Source: Alphaproteobacteria bacterium MedPE-SWcel (GTDB lineage: Bacteria > Pseudomonadota > Alphaproteobacteria > Rhodobacterales > Rhodobacteraceae). Taken from it: a stretch of 64,000 nt of DNA. Numbering within the stretch: the first letter of the stretch is position 1; each line of letters begins with the position of its first letter. This document shows positions 26,536-35,533 of the stretch, piece after piece. A program made the position numbers and the translations under genes. Below the pieces are notes generated by a model. That model did not search any database and was not told the origin of the DNA. It worked only from the letters and a program-made list of their open reading frames with translations. The stretch is from contig MPDC01000003.1 of the NCBI GenBank assembly GCA_001874255.1, forward strand, positions 62,001 to 126,000, read 5' to 3'.

Positions 26536-27459
26536 TCACAGTCTCCAGCACCGCGGCAGGCCGCCGCCGGTCAGGCGATCAAGCAGGGGCAGAAGGCTCT
26601 GGCGCAGGACGAAACTGTCCACGGCCAGCAGCCTCAGGTGAAGCAGGTCGGGCGCCAAAAGGGAAGCACCGCCGACCGCGCTGCCGCCGGACGGCAGTGC
26701 CGCCCGGATCCAGTCGAGTGCCGCCTCGGCCTCCGGCGCGGCCAGCAACAGCGTCGCCAGGGCGCCAGAGGGCGCCGACAGACCGCCGCCGGTGCCGGGG
26801 CCTGCGAGGGTGGCGGCAATATCGCCGTTCAGGCGGATCGCATCGTGGTAGAGGCGCCGGGGGCCGCGGTAGAGGTCGATCCGGTCGTGAAACCGCGCCG
26901 AGGTCAGCCGCTCGCCCATGGCGGCGCGGCCAAAGACCAGAGGTTCCACCAGCAAAAGGCGCGCATCCGGGGCCAGATCCACCCGCAGGCGTCGCGCAAA
27001 ATCACAGTTCTGGAACAGGATGGTTTCCTGCGGCAGCCAGTTGAGACGCGCGCCCGCCGCAACGGTCAGTGTCGTTTGCACCCGCCCCGTCTGGCCGGGC
27101 TGTGCCCGATAGGCGCGCTCGGCCGCCTGGGTGGTGAGGGTCAATTGGCTGTTGCGACCTGCGCTGGCCTCAAGGGTGAAGCGATCGCCCCCGGTGATGC
27201 CCCCGGCCGTATTGACCAGGACCGCCTCTACCGGGGGGCGGCCGCGCGGGAACAGCAGCTTCAGCGCCCCGGCCTGATGCAGGCCGTCAATCGCGACACA
27301 GCCGTCGGCCCGGCATTTGGTCGATACCATGGCCCGCCCGACGGCGCGAGGCTGTGCCTCTACCGGTTGCGGCCCCGGGGCGCCCAGTGCCGATTGCGCC
27401 TGCGGGGCGCCCAGTGCCGATTGCGCTTCAGGGGCGCTCTGTGCCGTGATCCGGGCCAA
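26536..27459 (-). CDS. ureD: Urease accessory protein UreD
   Basis: This 307-residue scaffold of the urease activation complex shows GALKLLFPRG, the VNTAGGITGGDRF motif, QAAERAYRAQ and LNWLPQETILFQNC. The conserved N-terminal QPRAVGR lies upstream of the first ATG, so a TTG at 27459, with GGAGAAG upstream, is the likely start. The extra N-terminus is Ala/Gln/Pro-rich and encoded by a 27-bp repeat (27377-27445). It leads the urease operon, divergent from urtA. Confidence 0.92.
   Translation of the reverse strand: MARITAQSAPEAQSALGAPQAQSALGAPGPQPVEAQPRAVGRAMVSTKCRADGCVAIDGLHQAGALKLLFPRGRPPVEAVLVNTAGGITGGDRFTLEASAGRNSQLTLTTQAAERAYRAQPGQTGRVQTTLTVAAGARLNWLPQETILFQNCDFARRLRVDLAPDARLLLVEPLVFGRAAMGERLTSARFHDRIDLYRGPRRLYHDAIRLNGDIAATLAGPGTGGGLSAPSGALATLLLAAPEAEAALDWIRAALPSGGSAVGGASLLAPDLLHLRLLAVDSFVLRQSLLPLLDRLTGGGLPRCWRL
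27377..27445. repeat. 27-bp repeat in the ureD 5' end
   Basis: Two full units (27377-27403, 27404-27430) and a partial third encode a repeated nine-residue AQSALGAPQ-like unit at the UreD N-terminus. The period keeps the frame. Confidence 0.75.
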
Positions 27460-27940
27460 GCTGTTGATCTGTCTTCTCCCCCTCGCGCGCGCGCCCGCCC
27501 GTCACTGGGGCTGCCCATGGAACTGCAGGGCGCGCGGTTCACCTTGTTTGACTGTCTTTTCCCAGTCTCGTCGCGATACTGCCATTTTCTACCGCAAAAT
27601 TGCGACAGATGATGGCTGTTCTGGTGAATTTTGCGGCGTTTCACGTAAAATCTGCACAGGAATTGGGCATGTGTGGATTTCGCCAAGGCCGCTCCCGGCC
27701 GGCAATTGCAAAGCAGAGCAACGCTGCAGAAACCTTGGGCGGGTCGGGGAGCAGACAGACATCCGCAAGAGATGTCGCACGCCTTTCGACCTGATTGAAA
27801 TGACGTGTGGCGACCGTATGAATTGCAGCTCGGTCGGGCCGCCACACTCAATACGCAACAACAGTTGCAGGGATACGAAATATCGTTCCGCGGCCCAGGG
27901 GGCAAGCGTTCGGTATTTGCGGCCCTGCATGGAGGGATCT
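27460..27940. promoter_or_regulatory. Divergent ureD/urtA regulatory region
   Basis: This 481-bp region lies between the urease and urea-transport operons. A perfect 10-bp inverted repeat, CCGCAAAATT (27592-27601) and AATTTTGCGG (27627-27636), is separated by 25 bp. A possible urtA promoter is TTGAAA (27795-27800) and TATGAA (27817-27822) with a 16-bp spacer. No gene is evident. Confidence 0.45.
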
Positions 27941-29221
27941 ATGACGTTTCTGAAGAAAACCGCTGCCAGCGCGCTGGCACTGACCATTGGCACCGGCGCC
28001 GCCATGGCCGCCGATTGCCCGATCAAAGTGGGCGTTCTGCACTCGCTGTCGGGCACCATGGCGATTTCCGAGACCACGCTGAAGGACACCATGCTGATGC
28101 TGGTGGCTGACCAGAATGAAAAAGGCGGCCTGCTGGGCTGCGAACTGGAGGCCGTGGTGGTCGACCCGGCCTCCGACTGGCCGCTGTTCGCCGAAAAAGC
28201 GCGCGAATTGCTGACCGTGCATGACGTTGACGTGATCTTCGGCAACTGGACATCCGTCAGCCGCAAGTCGGTGCTGCCGGTGATCGAAGAGCTGAACGGG
28301 CTGCTGTTCTACCCGGTGCAGTACGAAGGCGAAGAATCGTCGAAAAACGTCTTCTACACCGGCGCCGCCCCGAACCAGCAGGCGATCCCCGCCACCGACT
28401 ATTTCCTGGACGAGCTGGGCGTGGAGAAATTCGCGCTGCTGGGCACCGACTATGTGTACCCACGCACCACCAACAATATTCTGGAAAGCTATCTGAAGGG
28501 CAAAGGCATTGCCGAGTCCGATATCTTTGTGAACTACACGCCCTTCGGTCACTCCGACTGGTCCAAGATCGTCTCTGACGTGGTGGCGCTGGGCGCGGAC
28601 GGCAAGAAAGTCGGCGTGATCTCCACCATCAACGGCGATGCCAACATCGGCTTTTACAAGGAACTGGCCGCCGCTGGCATCTCCGCCGATGACATCCCCG
28701 TCGTGGCCTTCTCGGTCGGTGAGGAAGAGCTGTCGGGTCTCGATACCTCCAACCTGGTCGGCCACCTGGCGGCGTGGAACTACTTCCAGTCCGCCGATAC
28801 CGAAGCCAATGCAGGCTTCATCGACAAATGGAAGACCCTGATGGGCGAAGAACGGGTGACCAACGACCCGATGGAGGCCCATTACATCGGCTTCAACATG
28901 TGGGCGAATGCGGTCGCAGCCGCTGAAACCACTGATGTCGACGCCGTGCGCACCGCCATGTACGGGCAGGAATTCCCGAACCTGACCGGTGGCACGGCCG
29001 TGATGTTGCCGAACCACCACCTGGCAAAACCCGTGCTGATCGGCGAAATCCAGGAAGACGGCCAGTTCGACATCATCTCCGCGACCGATCCTGTGCCGGG
29101 CGATGCCTGGACCGATTTCCTGCCCGATTCAGCGGTCCTGAAATCCGATTGGAAAGACCTCGGCTGCGGCATGTACAACACGGCCACCGACACCTGCGTG
29201 CAGATCAAATCGAACTACTGA
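27941..29221 (+). CDS. urtA: Urea ABC transporter substrate-binding protein
   Basis: This 426-residue periplasmic urea-binding protein of the branched-chain amino-acid binding superfamily has a signal peptide ending AAMAAD and the UrtA-type segments IKVGVLHSLSGTMAISE, VDPASDWPLFAEKA, FGNWTSVSRKSVLPV and LFYPVQYEGEE. The ATG at 27941, preceded by GGAGGGA, gives the normal length. It is the first gene of urtABCDE, divergent from the urease operon. A hairpin after its stop likely boosts its level over the membrane genes. Confidence 0.96.
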   Translation: MTFLKKTAASALALTIGTGAAMAADCPIKVGVLHSLSGTMAISETTLKDTMLMLVADQNEKGGLLGCELEAVVVDPASDWPLFAEKARELLTVHDVDVIFGNWTSVSRKSVLPVIEELNGLLFYPVQYEGEESSKNVFYTGAAPNQQAIPATDYFLDELGVEKFALLGTDYVYPRTTNNILESYLKGKGIAESDIFVNYTPFGHSDWSKIVSDVVALGADGKKVGVISTINGDANIGFYKELAAAGISADDIPVVAFSVGEEELSGLDTSNLVGHLAAWNYFQSADTEANAGFIDKWKTLMGEERVTNDPMEAHYIGFNMWANAVAAAETTDVDAVRTAMYGQEFPNLTGGTAVMLPNHHLAKPVLIGEIQEDGQFDIISATDPVPGDAWTDFLPDSAVLKSDWKDLGCGMYNTATDTCVQIKSNY

Positions 29222-29244
29222 TCTGATCGTCACCTGAAGGATTT

Positions 29245-29271
29245 CACCCGGGCGGGTTTGCTGCCCGGGTG
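29245..29271 (+). terminator. Intercistronic hairpin between urtA and urtB
   Basis: CACCCGGGC and GCCCGGGTG form a perfect 9-bp stem 24 bp after the urtA stop. There is no U-tract, so it probably acts as a 3' stabiliser or partial terminator. Confidence 0.55.
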
Positions 29272-29325
29272 ATGCAAACACGACCCCCGGACGAACCGGG
29301 CGGCAATAGGGTCGGATCACCATCC

Positions 29326-31356
29326 ATGACACAGCTAATTCGCCTCTGTTGCGTTTTGATCTGCGCTGCGCTGCTGGCATTGGCACCGGTCGCCCAGGTC
29401 GCCCGGGCACAGGACACGCCCGCCGATGCCGCGCAGTCTGGGACCGGGGCTCAGAGCGGGCCTCAGATCGGGCCACTGCAGTCGGTCTTGCAGCAGGACG
29501 CTGCGCTGTTCGCCAAATCCTCGCGCAAGACAATCGGGCCGGTGATCGACCGCATCGTGTCGTCCGGCCTGCCCGGAGTTCCCGCCCTGTTGTCGGCGTG
29601 GCAGAACAAATCCATCTGGCAGCGCAAGGCGGATGGATTGTTCTTCCTCGTCGAGGATCTGGGCGATCGAAGCTATGCGCTGATTGATCTCGACAGCGGC
29701 ACCGAGGCCGGTCGCGCGGAGAAATCCGATCTCAAGCAGCTCAAACCCAACAGCGGCGTGCGGGGGCTGATTGCCACCGCGCTGGTGCAGTTCCAATTGT
29801 CCGATCCCAGTCGCGCCACCCGCGAAGAGGCGCTGATCGCCATCGAACGCCGCCCCGGTCCCGATCTGTTGGCGCCGCTCCGGGCCTCTGTCGCCGCGGA
29901 ACCGGATCCGGTGCTGAAGACCCGCAAGATGCGGATCGAGCGGCTGCTGACCATGGCCTATGACGACGACCCGCAAGACCGGATCGCGGCAATCGAGGCG
30001 ATGTCGACCGATCTCGGTGTTGACGTGCGCGCGGCGCTGAACCCGCTGGTCGCCACCACGCTGGCGGTGCAGCCGACGCTGCCCGAAGACCGGAACATCG
30101 CCCGGGTGCTGGTGCCCGGCAGCGCGCAGCTGGAGCGCCTCGCGGCCTATGACATGCTGGTCGCGGCAGACCTCGCCCCGCCCCGGCGCTCTGCCGCAGA
30201 GATCAAGACCCTGCTGGCAACCCATATCGATGGCGGCCGCGTTGGCGGCGTTCCCGTCGCCCGGCTGTCGGACCCGGAGGCGCGGGTCGCAGCCTATGGC
30301 GCGCTCTTCGCAGAGGGCCTGGTGCCGCCACGGGTGTCAGACGCCGATATCGATGCCGCACTTGCCTCGCATGTTTTCTTTGAAACCTACGCCGAGCCTG
30401 ATCCCGCCGTGACCGATGCGGCAGAGGCGGCGCTGGCGACGATTGCAACGCGGGTGGGGCTGAACCAGTCGCTCGACCTGGGATTGGACGCGATCTCGCT
30501 CGCCTCGATCTATTTCCTTGCCGCCATCGGGCTCGCCATCACCTTTGGCCTGATGGGGGTCATCAATATGGCCCACGGCGAATTCATCATGATGGGCGCC
30601 TATACCGGATATGTGGTGCAGCAGGTGATTCCGAACCACACGGTCTCCATCCTGGTGGCAATTCCATTGGCCTTCGCGGTGACCTTTGCCGCCGGCGTCG
30701 CGATGGAGCGTCTGGTGATCCGCCACCTCTACCATCGTCCGCTCGAAACATTGCTGGCCACTTTCGGCATCTCCATCGCCCTGCAGCAGTTGGCAAAGAA
30801 CATCTTCGGCACCCAGGCCCGCCCTCTGACCGCACCGGGCTGGCTGGATGGGGCGCTGGTGTTGAATGATGTGGTGGCGATCAGCTACATCCGCATCGCG
30901 ATCTTTGTGCTGGCGCTGATCTTCCTCGGCTTCTTCCTGTTCCTGATGAAACGCACCCGGCTGGGGCTGGAGACCCGCGCCGTCACCCAGAACCCCCGCA
31001 TGGCGGCTTCGATGGGCATCAATCCGGGGCGTGTGAACATGCTCACCTTCGGGCTGGGATCGGGCATCGCAGGCATCGCGGGTGTGGCCATCGGTCTCTA
31101 TGCCAAAGTCACCTCGGAACTGGGCGCGGATTACATCGTACAGAGTTTCATGACGGTGGTCGTCGGCGGTGTCGGCAATATCTGGGGCGCCCTCCTGGGA
31201 GCGACAATGATCGGCACCCTGCAAAAGGGCATCGAATGGCTGAACCCCTCGAACACACTGGCGGCCCAGACCTATATGATCATCTTCATCATCATCTTCA
31301 TCCAGTTCCGACCCCGCGGCATCATCGCGCTCAAGGGCCGGGCGGCGGGGGATTGA
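29326..31356 (+). CDS. urtB: Urea ABC transporter permease UrtB
   Basis: This 676-residue protein starts with a signal peptide (CAALLALAPVAQVARA), followed by about 370 residues of a periplasmic helical-repeat-like domain, then a LivH-type permease from about residue 390 (GLAITFGLMGVINMAHGEFIM, GLGSGIAGIAGVAIGLYAK, GGVGNIWGALLGA). UrtB proteins characteristically carry such an N-terminal extension. It forms the inner-membrane channel with UrtC. I chose the ATG at 29326 because the predicted signal peptide begins there. Confidence 0.95.
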   Translation: MTQLIRLCCVLICAALLALAPVAQVARAQDTPADAAQSGTGAQSGPQIGPLQSVLQQDAALFAKSSRKTIGPVIDRIVSSGLPGVPALLSAWQNKSIWQRKADGLFFLVEDLGDRSYALIDLDSGTEAGRAEKSDLKQLKPNSGVRGLIATALVQFQLSDPSRATREEALIAIERRPGPDLLAPLRASVAAEPDPVLKTRKMRIERLLTMAYDDDPQDRIAAIEAMSTDLGVDVRAALNPLVATTLAVQPTLPEDRNIARVLVPGSAQLERLAAYDMLVAADLAPPRRSAAEIKTLLATHIDGGRVGGVPVARLSDPEARVAAYGALFAEGLVPPRVSDADIDAALASHVFFETYAEPDPAVTDAAEAALATIATRVGLNQSLDLGLDAISLASIYFLAAIGLAITFGLMGVINMAHGEFIMMGAYTGYVVQQVIPNHTVSILVAIPLAFAVTFAAGVAMERLVIRHLYHRPLETLLATFGISIALQQLAKNIFGTQARPLTAPGWLDGALVLNDVVAISYIRIAIFVLALIFLGFFLFLMKRTRLGLETRAVTQNPRMAASMGINPGRVNMLTFGLGSGIAGIAGVAIGLYAKVTSELGADYIVQSFMTVVVGGVGNIWGALLGATMIGTLQKGIEWLNPSNTLAAQTYMIIFIIIFIQFRPRGIIALKGRAAGD

Positions 31357-31378
31357 CCATGCGCCTGAAACGCCCTGT

Positions 31379-31431
31379 TCATCTTTTCCCAAATACCTCG
31401 GGGGGCGCGGGGGGCTGGCCCCCCGCAGACA
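31379..31431 (-). repeat. Dispersed intergenic element, copy C (inside the urt operon)
   Basis: The minus strand reads CCGAGGTATTTGGGAAAAG then ATGAA, flanked by the GC-rich palindrome GCGGGGGG...CCCCCCGC. It fills most of the 87-bp urtB-urtC gap. Confidence 0.75.
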
Positions 31432-31443
31432 AGGATCACGGAT

Positions 31444-32610
31444 ATGCGTAGGCCCTTTGTTGCAGAAAACCCGTCGGTGCTGGTCTTCCTGATTGGCCTC
31501 TCGATCTTCACGGTGGTGGTCACCGTCCTGGCCGAGGGCTTTGGCGTCGGCGCTCTCTCCACCAGCTTCGTCAAGACCCTGGGGAAAACCCTGTGCCTGT
31601 GCCTCGTGGCGATCGCCATGGACCTGATCTGGGGCTATTGTGGGATCCTCAGCCTCGGCCATTTCGCCTTTTTCGGCCTTGGGGGCTATATGGTGGGCAT
31701 GTGGCTCATGTATGCCCGCACCGAGATCATTGTCGAAGGCGCGCTGGCGCAGGGGGACATTCCGCCAACGCCACAGGAGATCATCGACGGGATCGGAAAT
31801 CAGATCTTCGGGGTCGTCGGCAGCTCGGAGTTCCCGGTGGTCTGGACCTTTGCCGACAGTCTCGTGATACAGCTTTTGATGGTGCTTGCGGTGCCGGGAC
31901 TGCTGGCGCTGGTCTTCGGCTGGCTGGCGTTCCGCTCCCGTGTGGCAGGCGTCTACCTGTCGATCCTGACACAGGCAATGACATTGGCCTTGGCCTTGTA
32001 CCTGTTTCAGAACGATAGCGGGTTGCGCGGCAACAACGGTCTGTCCGGTCTGCAGAACCTGCCCGGTGTCACAGCCCCCCAGTCAGCGGTGTCCCTGTGG
32101 TTTTTCTGGGCCTCGGCTCTGGCTCTGGGGGCCGGGTATCTCCTCAGCGCCTGGGTGGTCTCAGGCAAATTCGGCTCGGTCATTCGCGGCATTCGCGACA
32201 ATGAGGCACGGGTGCGGTTCCTGGGCTACCCGGTCGAGAGTTTCAAGCTGATGCTCTTCACGCTGACGGCCATGATCGCCGCCGTTGCAGGCGCGCTCTA
32301 TTATCCTCAGGCCGGGATCGTGAACCCTGCGGAAATCGCCCCGATCGCCTCGATCTACCTGGCGGTCTGGGTCGCCATCGGCGGCCGGGGCCGGCTCTAT
32401 GGCGCGGTGCTGGGCGCGGCTTTCGTCTCGCTGGTGTCGACCTGGTTCACCGGGGGGCAGGCGCCGGATATCAATCTCGGGGTCTATACGGTGCACTGGG
32501 TTGACTGGTGGCAGGTGATCCTCGGGCTGTCCTTCGTTCTGGTGACCTTGTTTGCGCCCAAGGGCATAGGCGGCCTGTTCGACCTGATGAAGCGCGAGGA
32601 CAAGGCATGA
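31444..32610 (+). CDS. urtC: Urea ABC transporter permease UrtC
   Basis: This 388-residue LivM-type permease has about eight to nine membrane helices, the ILSLGHFAFFGLGGYMVGMWLM segment near residue 70 and the C-terminal IGGRGRLYGAVLGA motif. It pairs with UrtB. It is separated from urtB by an intergenic element of 87 bp, yet its stop overlaps the urtD start (ATGA), so the operon continues. Normal length for UrtC. Confidence 0.95.
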   Translation: MRRPFVAENPSVLVFLIGLSIFTVVVTVLAEGFGVGALSTSFVKTLGKTLCLCLVAIAMDLIWGYCGILSLGHFAFFGLGGYMVGMWLMYARTEIIVEGALAQGDIPPTPQEIIDGIGNQIFGVVGSSEFPVVWTFADSLVIQLLMVLAVPGLLALVFGWLAFRSRVAGVYLSILTQAMTLALALYLFQNDSGLRGNNGLSGLQNLPGVTAPQSAVSLWFFWASALALGAGYLLSAWVVSGKFGSVIRGIRDNEARVRFLGYPVESFKLMLFTLTAMIAAVAGALYYPQAGIVNPAEIAPIASIYLAVWVAIGGRGRLYGAVLGAAFVSLVSTWFTGGQAPDINLGVYTVHWVDWWQVILGLSFVLVTLFAPKGIGGLFDLMKREDKA

Positions 32611-33356
32611 GCCAGATGAACACTCTGTTGGAGGTCTCTGGCGTGTCGGTTTCCTTTGACGGGTTCCGGGCCATCAACAATCTCAGCTTCCAGATCGGCC
32701 CGGCGGAACTGCGGGCGGTGATCGGGCCCAATGGCGCGGGCAAGACCACTTTCATGGATATTGTCACCGGCAAGACCCGCCCGGATGAGGGGCGCGTGCT
32801 CTGGGGGGAAAGGTCGATCTCGTTGCTGGCCCTGAACGAGGCGCAGATTGCTCAGGCCGGCGTGGGGCGGAAGTTTCAGAAACCCACCGTGTTTGAAGAG
32901 CAATCCGTGCGCGAAAACCTGATGATGGCGCGGCGTGCGCCGCGCAGCTGGTGGGCGGTTCTGACCTTCCGCGCCAGCGCGCAGGACATGGCGCGCGTCG
33001 AGGCCCTGGCCGGGGAAGTCGGGTTGCAGGACCATCTGGACCGGGTCGCCGGAGAGCTGTCGCATGGTCAGAAGCAATGGCTGGAGATCGGCATGCTGCT
33101 GGCGCAGGAACCACGGTTGCTGCTGGTTGACGAACCGGCCGCCGGCATGACGCCGGAGGAGCGGGAGCACACCACTGACCTGCTGGTGGAAGCAGCCAAG
33201 ACCCGCGCTGTGGTGGTGGTGGAACACGATATGGAGTTTGTCCGCCGCCTCAATTGCAAGGTCACCGTTCTGCATGAGGGATCGGTCCTCGCCGAAGGCG
33301 GTCTCGATCATGTGACCGCCAACCCTGACGTCATTGACGTCTATCTGGGACGTTAG
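32607..33356 (+). CDS. urtD: Urea ABC transporter ATP-binding protein UrtD
   Basis: This 249-residue LivG-type ATPase has Walker A GPNGAGKTTFMD, a SHGQKQWLEIGMLLAQ signature region and Walker B LLLVDEPAAGMT, with switch histidine VVVEHDMEFVR. The ATG at 32607 overlaps the urtC stop. It powers urea import together with UrtE. No anomalies seen. Confidence 0.95.
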   Translation: MSQMNTLLEVSGVSVSFDGFRAINNLSFQIGPAELRAVIGPNGAGKTTFMDIVTGKTRPDEGRVLWGERSISLLALNEAQIAQAGVGRKFQKPTVFEEQSVRENLMMARRAPRSWWAVLTFRASAQDMARVEALAGEVGLQDHLDRVAGELSHGQKQWLEIGMLLAQEPRLLLVDEPAAGMTPEEREHTTDLLVEAAKTRAVVVVEHDMEFVRRLNCKVTVLHEGSVLAEGGLDHVTANPDVIDVYLGR

Positions 33357-33360
33357 CACG

Positions 33361-34056
33361 ATGCTGGATCTGAACGATATCACGCTGCACTATGGTCACA
33401 GCCAGATCCTGAAAGGGATTTCCATGCAGGCCCAGCTGGGAGAGGTGACCTGCGTCATGGGATGCAACGGGGTTGGCAAGACCTCTTTGATGAAGGCGAT
33501 CACCGGCACCCATGCGCGCTCGGGCGGGACGGTCACTCTGGATGGCGAAGACCTCGGCGTGCTCCCGGCCCATGCGCTGGCGCAAAAGGGGATTGCCTAT
33601 GTTCCGCAGGGGCGTGACATCTTTCCCTTGCTGACGGTGAAGGAAAATCTCGAGACGGGGTTCTCCTGCCTGCCCGCGAGCGAGCATCACATTCCGGATC
33701 AGGTGTTTGAGCTGTTTCCGGTTCTGAAGGACATGATCAGCCGGCGCGGCGGCGATCTGTCCGGCGGGCAGCAGCAGCAGCTGGCGATTGCCCGGGCATT
33801 GATCACCCGGCCAAAACTCCTGGTTCTGGACGAGCCGACAGAAGGCATCCAACCCAATATCATCACCCAGATTGGTGAGGTTATCAGCCTGTTGCGCGAT
33901 CAGGGCGAGATGGCGATCGTGTTGGTTGAGCAGTATTTCGACTTTGCCTATGCGTTGGCGGACCGCTTTGTGGTGCTGCGCCGGGGGGAGGTGGTGATGG
34001 AGGGCCGCAAGGGCGAGCTTGCGCGGGACGATCTGCTGGAGGGCGTGTCGGTCTGA
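33361..34056 (+). CDS. urtE: Urea ABC transporter ATP-binding protein UrtE
   Basis: This 231-residue LivF-type ATPase has Walker A MGCNGVGKTSLMK, signature LSGGQQQQLAIARAL, Walker B LLVLDEPTEGIQPN and VEQYFDFAYAL. The start ATG at 33361 lies 4 bp after the urtD stop. It completes the urtABCDE transporter, which imports urea at low concentration for the adjacent urease. Confidence 0.95.
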   Translation: MLDLNDITLHYGHSQILKGISMQAQLGEVTCVMGCNGVGKTSLMKAITGTHARSGGTVTLDGEDLGVLPAHALAQKGIAYVPQGRDIFPLLTVKENLETGFSCLPASEHHIPDQVFELFPVLKDMISRRGGDLSGGQQQQLAIARALITRPKLLVLDEPTEGIQPNIITQIGEVISLLRDQGEMAIVLVEQYFDFAYALADRFVVLRRGEVVMEGRKGELARDDLLEGVSV

Positions 34057-34125
34057 GGTCCGGCGGCGGGGGGGGCTCCCGCCTGCGCTGCTTGCATGTG
34101 AAATGCAAACATCCCAGTTGGGCGT

Positions 34126-34150
34126 GGCAGCGCGCCTGCGGCGCGCTGCC
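34126..34150 (+). terminator. Hairpin closing the urt operon
   Basis: GGCAGCGCGCC and GGCGCGCTGCC form a perfect 11-bp stem with a TGC loop 70 bp after the urtE stop. It lacks a U-tract. Confidence 0.55.
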
Positions 34151-34209
34151 TGTCGCGCATGAGAGGGACAGATGAATGCCACTGCGGGCCGGGCTCCGCA
34201 AAGTACAGC

Positions 34210-34293
34210 ACGATTGCGCAGGCCGGAGGCCCCCGTGACGATTGCGGAGGCCAGAGGCCCCCGTGACGATTGCGGAGGCCAGAGGCCCCCAAG
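34210..34293. repeat. 28-bp tandem repeat, three copies
   Basis: Units start at 34210, 34238 and 34266 (ACGATTGCG(C/G)AGGCC then (G/A)GAGGCCCCC). They are contiguous with no spacers, so this is a minisatellite and not a CRISPR array. Confidence 0.8.
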
Positions 34294-34398
34294 GCGCGCA
34301 TGAAAATAACCGGAGATTGTATGGGCTTGGCCTGACCGCTACGGCTCGGCTATGGAGGGCGGTGACATGACCCTCTCAAGCCCAAAAGGACACCCTTC

Positions 34399-35520
34399 AT
34401 GACTCCGCTTCAAGGCCTCAAGGTGGTGGAACTCGCCCGTATTCTCGCCGGTCCCTGGATTGGGCAATCGCTGGCGGATCTGGGCGCCGATGTGGTGAAG
34501 GTGGAAAGCCCCGAGGGCGACGACACCCGACGCTGGGGGCCACCGTTCATCGAACGCGACGGCGACAGCACGGCCGCCTATTACTACGCAGCCAATCGCG
34601 GCAAACACTGCGTCACGGCGGACTTCCGCACGGAGGAGGGGCAGGCGCGGGTGCGGGATCTGGTGGCCGGTGCCGATATTCTGATCGAGAATTTCAAGGT
34701 GGGGGGCTTGAAGAAATACGGGCTGGACTATGAGAGCCTGCGGCAGATCAACCCGCGCCTGATCTACTGTTCTGTCACCGGCTTTGGTCAGGACGGACCC
34801 TATGCGAGCCGGGCGGGCTATGATTTTCTGCTGCAGGGCATGTCGGGGTTGATGTCGGTCACGGGCGCGCCGGACGGGGAGCCGCAGAAGGTGGGCGTGG
34901 CCATCACCGATATCGTCACCGGCCTATATGGCACCATCGGCATTCTGGCGGCGGTGGAACAACGCCACCGCACAGGCCTCGGGCAGCACATCGATATGTC
35001 GCTGCTGGATTGCGCGACGGCGATGCTGGCAAATCAGAACATGAACTATCTGGCAACCGGCACCAGCCCGACGCGGATGGGCAATGAACATCCCAATATC
35101 TCGCCCTATCAGGTGATGGCAGTGCGCGACGGCCATGTGATCCTCGCCGTTGGCAACGACGGCCAGTTCGCCCGCCTCTGCGATGTCCTGAACCTGGGCG
35201 GCGTGAAATCCGACCCCCGGTTTCAGAGCAATCAGTTGCGGGTTGCGAACCGGGGCGACCTGACCCCGATGATCGGCGCCGCCCTGGCGCAATGGGAGCA
35301 GGCGGCGCTGCTCGCCGCGCTGGAGGAGGCGACAGTGCCGGCGGGGCCGATCAACACCATCGGTCAGGCCTTTGACGACCCTCAGACCATCCATCGGGGG
35401 ATGCGGATTTGCCCGGAGGATGTGCCGGGAGTGCGGGGGCCGTGGGTCTTTTCCGATGCCGAACTGGCGCTGGACCGCTCGGCGCCGGTCCTGCCGCGAC
35501 ATGACAGACAAGAAGACTGA
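34399..35520 (+). CDS. CaiB/BaiF CoA-transferase family protein
   Basis: This 373-residue class III CoA-transferase has LKVVELARILAGPWIGQ at the start, VVKVESPEGDDTR near residue 32, ANRGKHCVTADFR, YCSVTGFGQDGPYASRAGYD (with the expected catalytic Asp) and NISPYQVMAVRDG. It would move CoA between organic acids in the cytoplasm. The acid is unknown. An AAAAGGAC ribosome site precedes the ATG. It stands alone, convergent with an XRE regulator. Confidence 0.92.
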   Translation: MTPLQGLKVVELARILAGPWIGQSLADLGADVVKVESPEGDDTRRWGPPFIERDGDSTAAYYYAANRGKHCVTADFRTEEGQARVRDLVAGADILIENFKVGGLKKYGLDYESLRQINPRLIYCSVTGFGQDGPYASRAGYDFLLQGMSGLMSVTGAPDGEPQKVGVAITDIVTGLYGTIGILAAVEQRHRTGLGQHIDMSLLDCATAMLANQNMNYLATGTSPTRMGNEHPNISPYQVMAVRDGHVILAVGNDGQFARLCDVLNLGGVKSDPRFQSNQLRVANRGDLTPMIGAALAQWEQAALLAALEEATVPAGPINTIGQAFDDPQTIHRGMRICPEDVPGVRGPWVFSDAELALDRSAPVLPRHDRQED

Positions 35521-35533
35521 ACCCTCTCGGGGC

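Larger units (their letters stand above)
34057..34398. other. Intergenic region after urtE
   Basis: It contains a strong stem-loop and a 28-bp tandem repeat, both listed separately, then the AAAAGGAC ribosome site of the CoA-transferase gene. I see no gene here. Confidence 0.6.

Noticed and set aside
34210-34293. 28-bp repeats as a possible CRISPR array
   Set aside because: The three units are directly adjacent with no spacers, and no cas genes are present.
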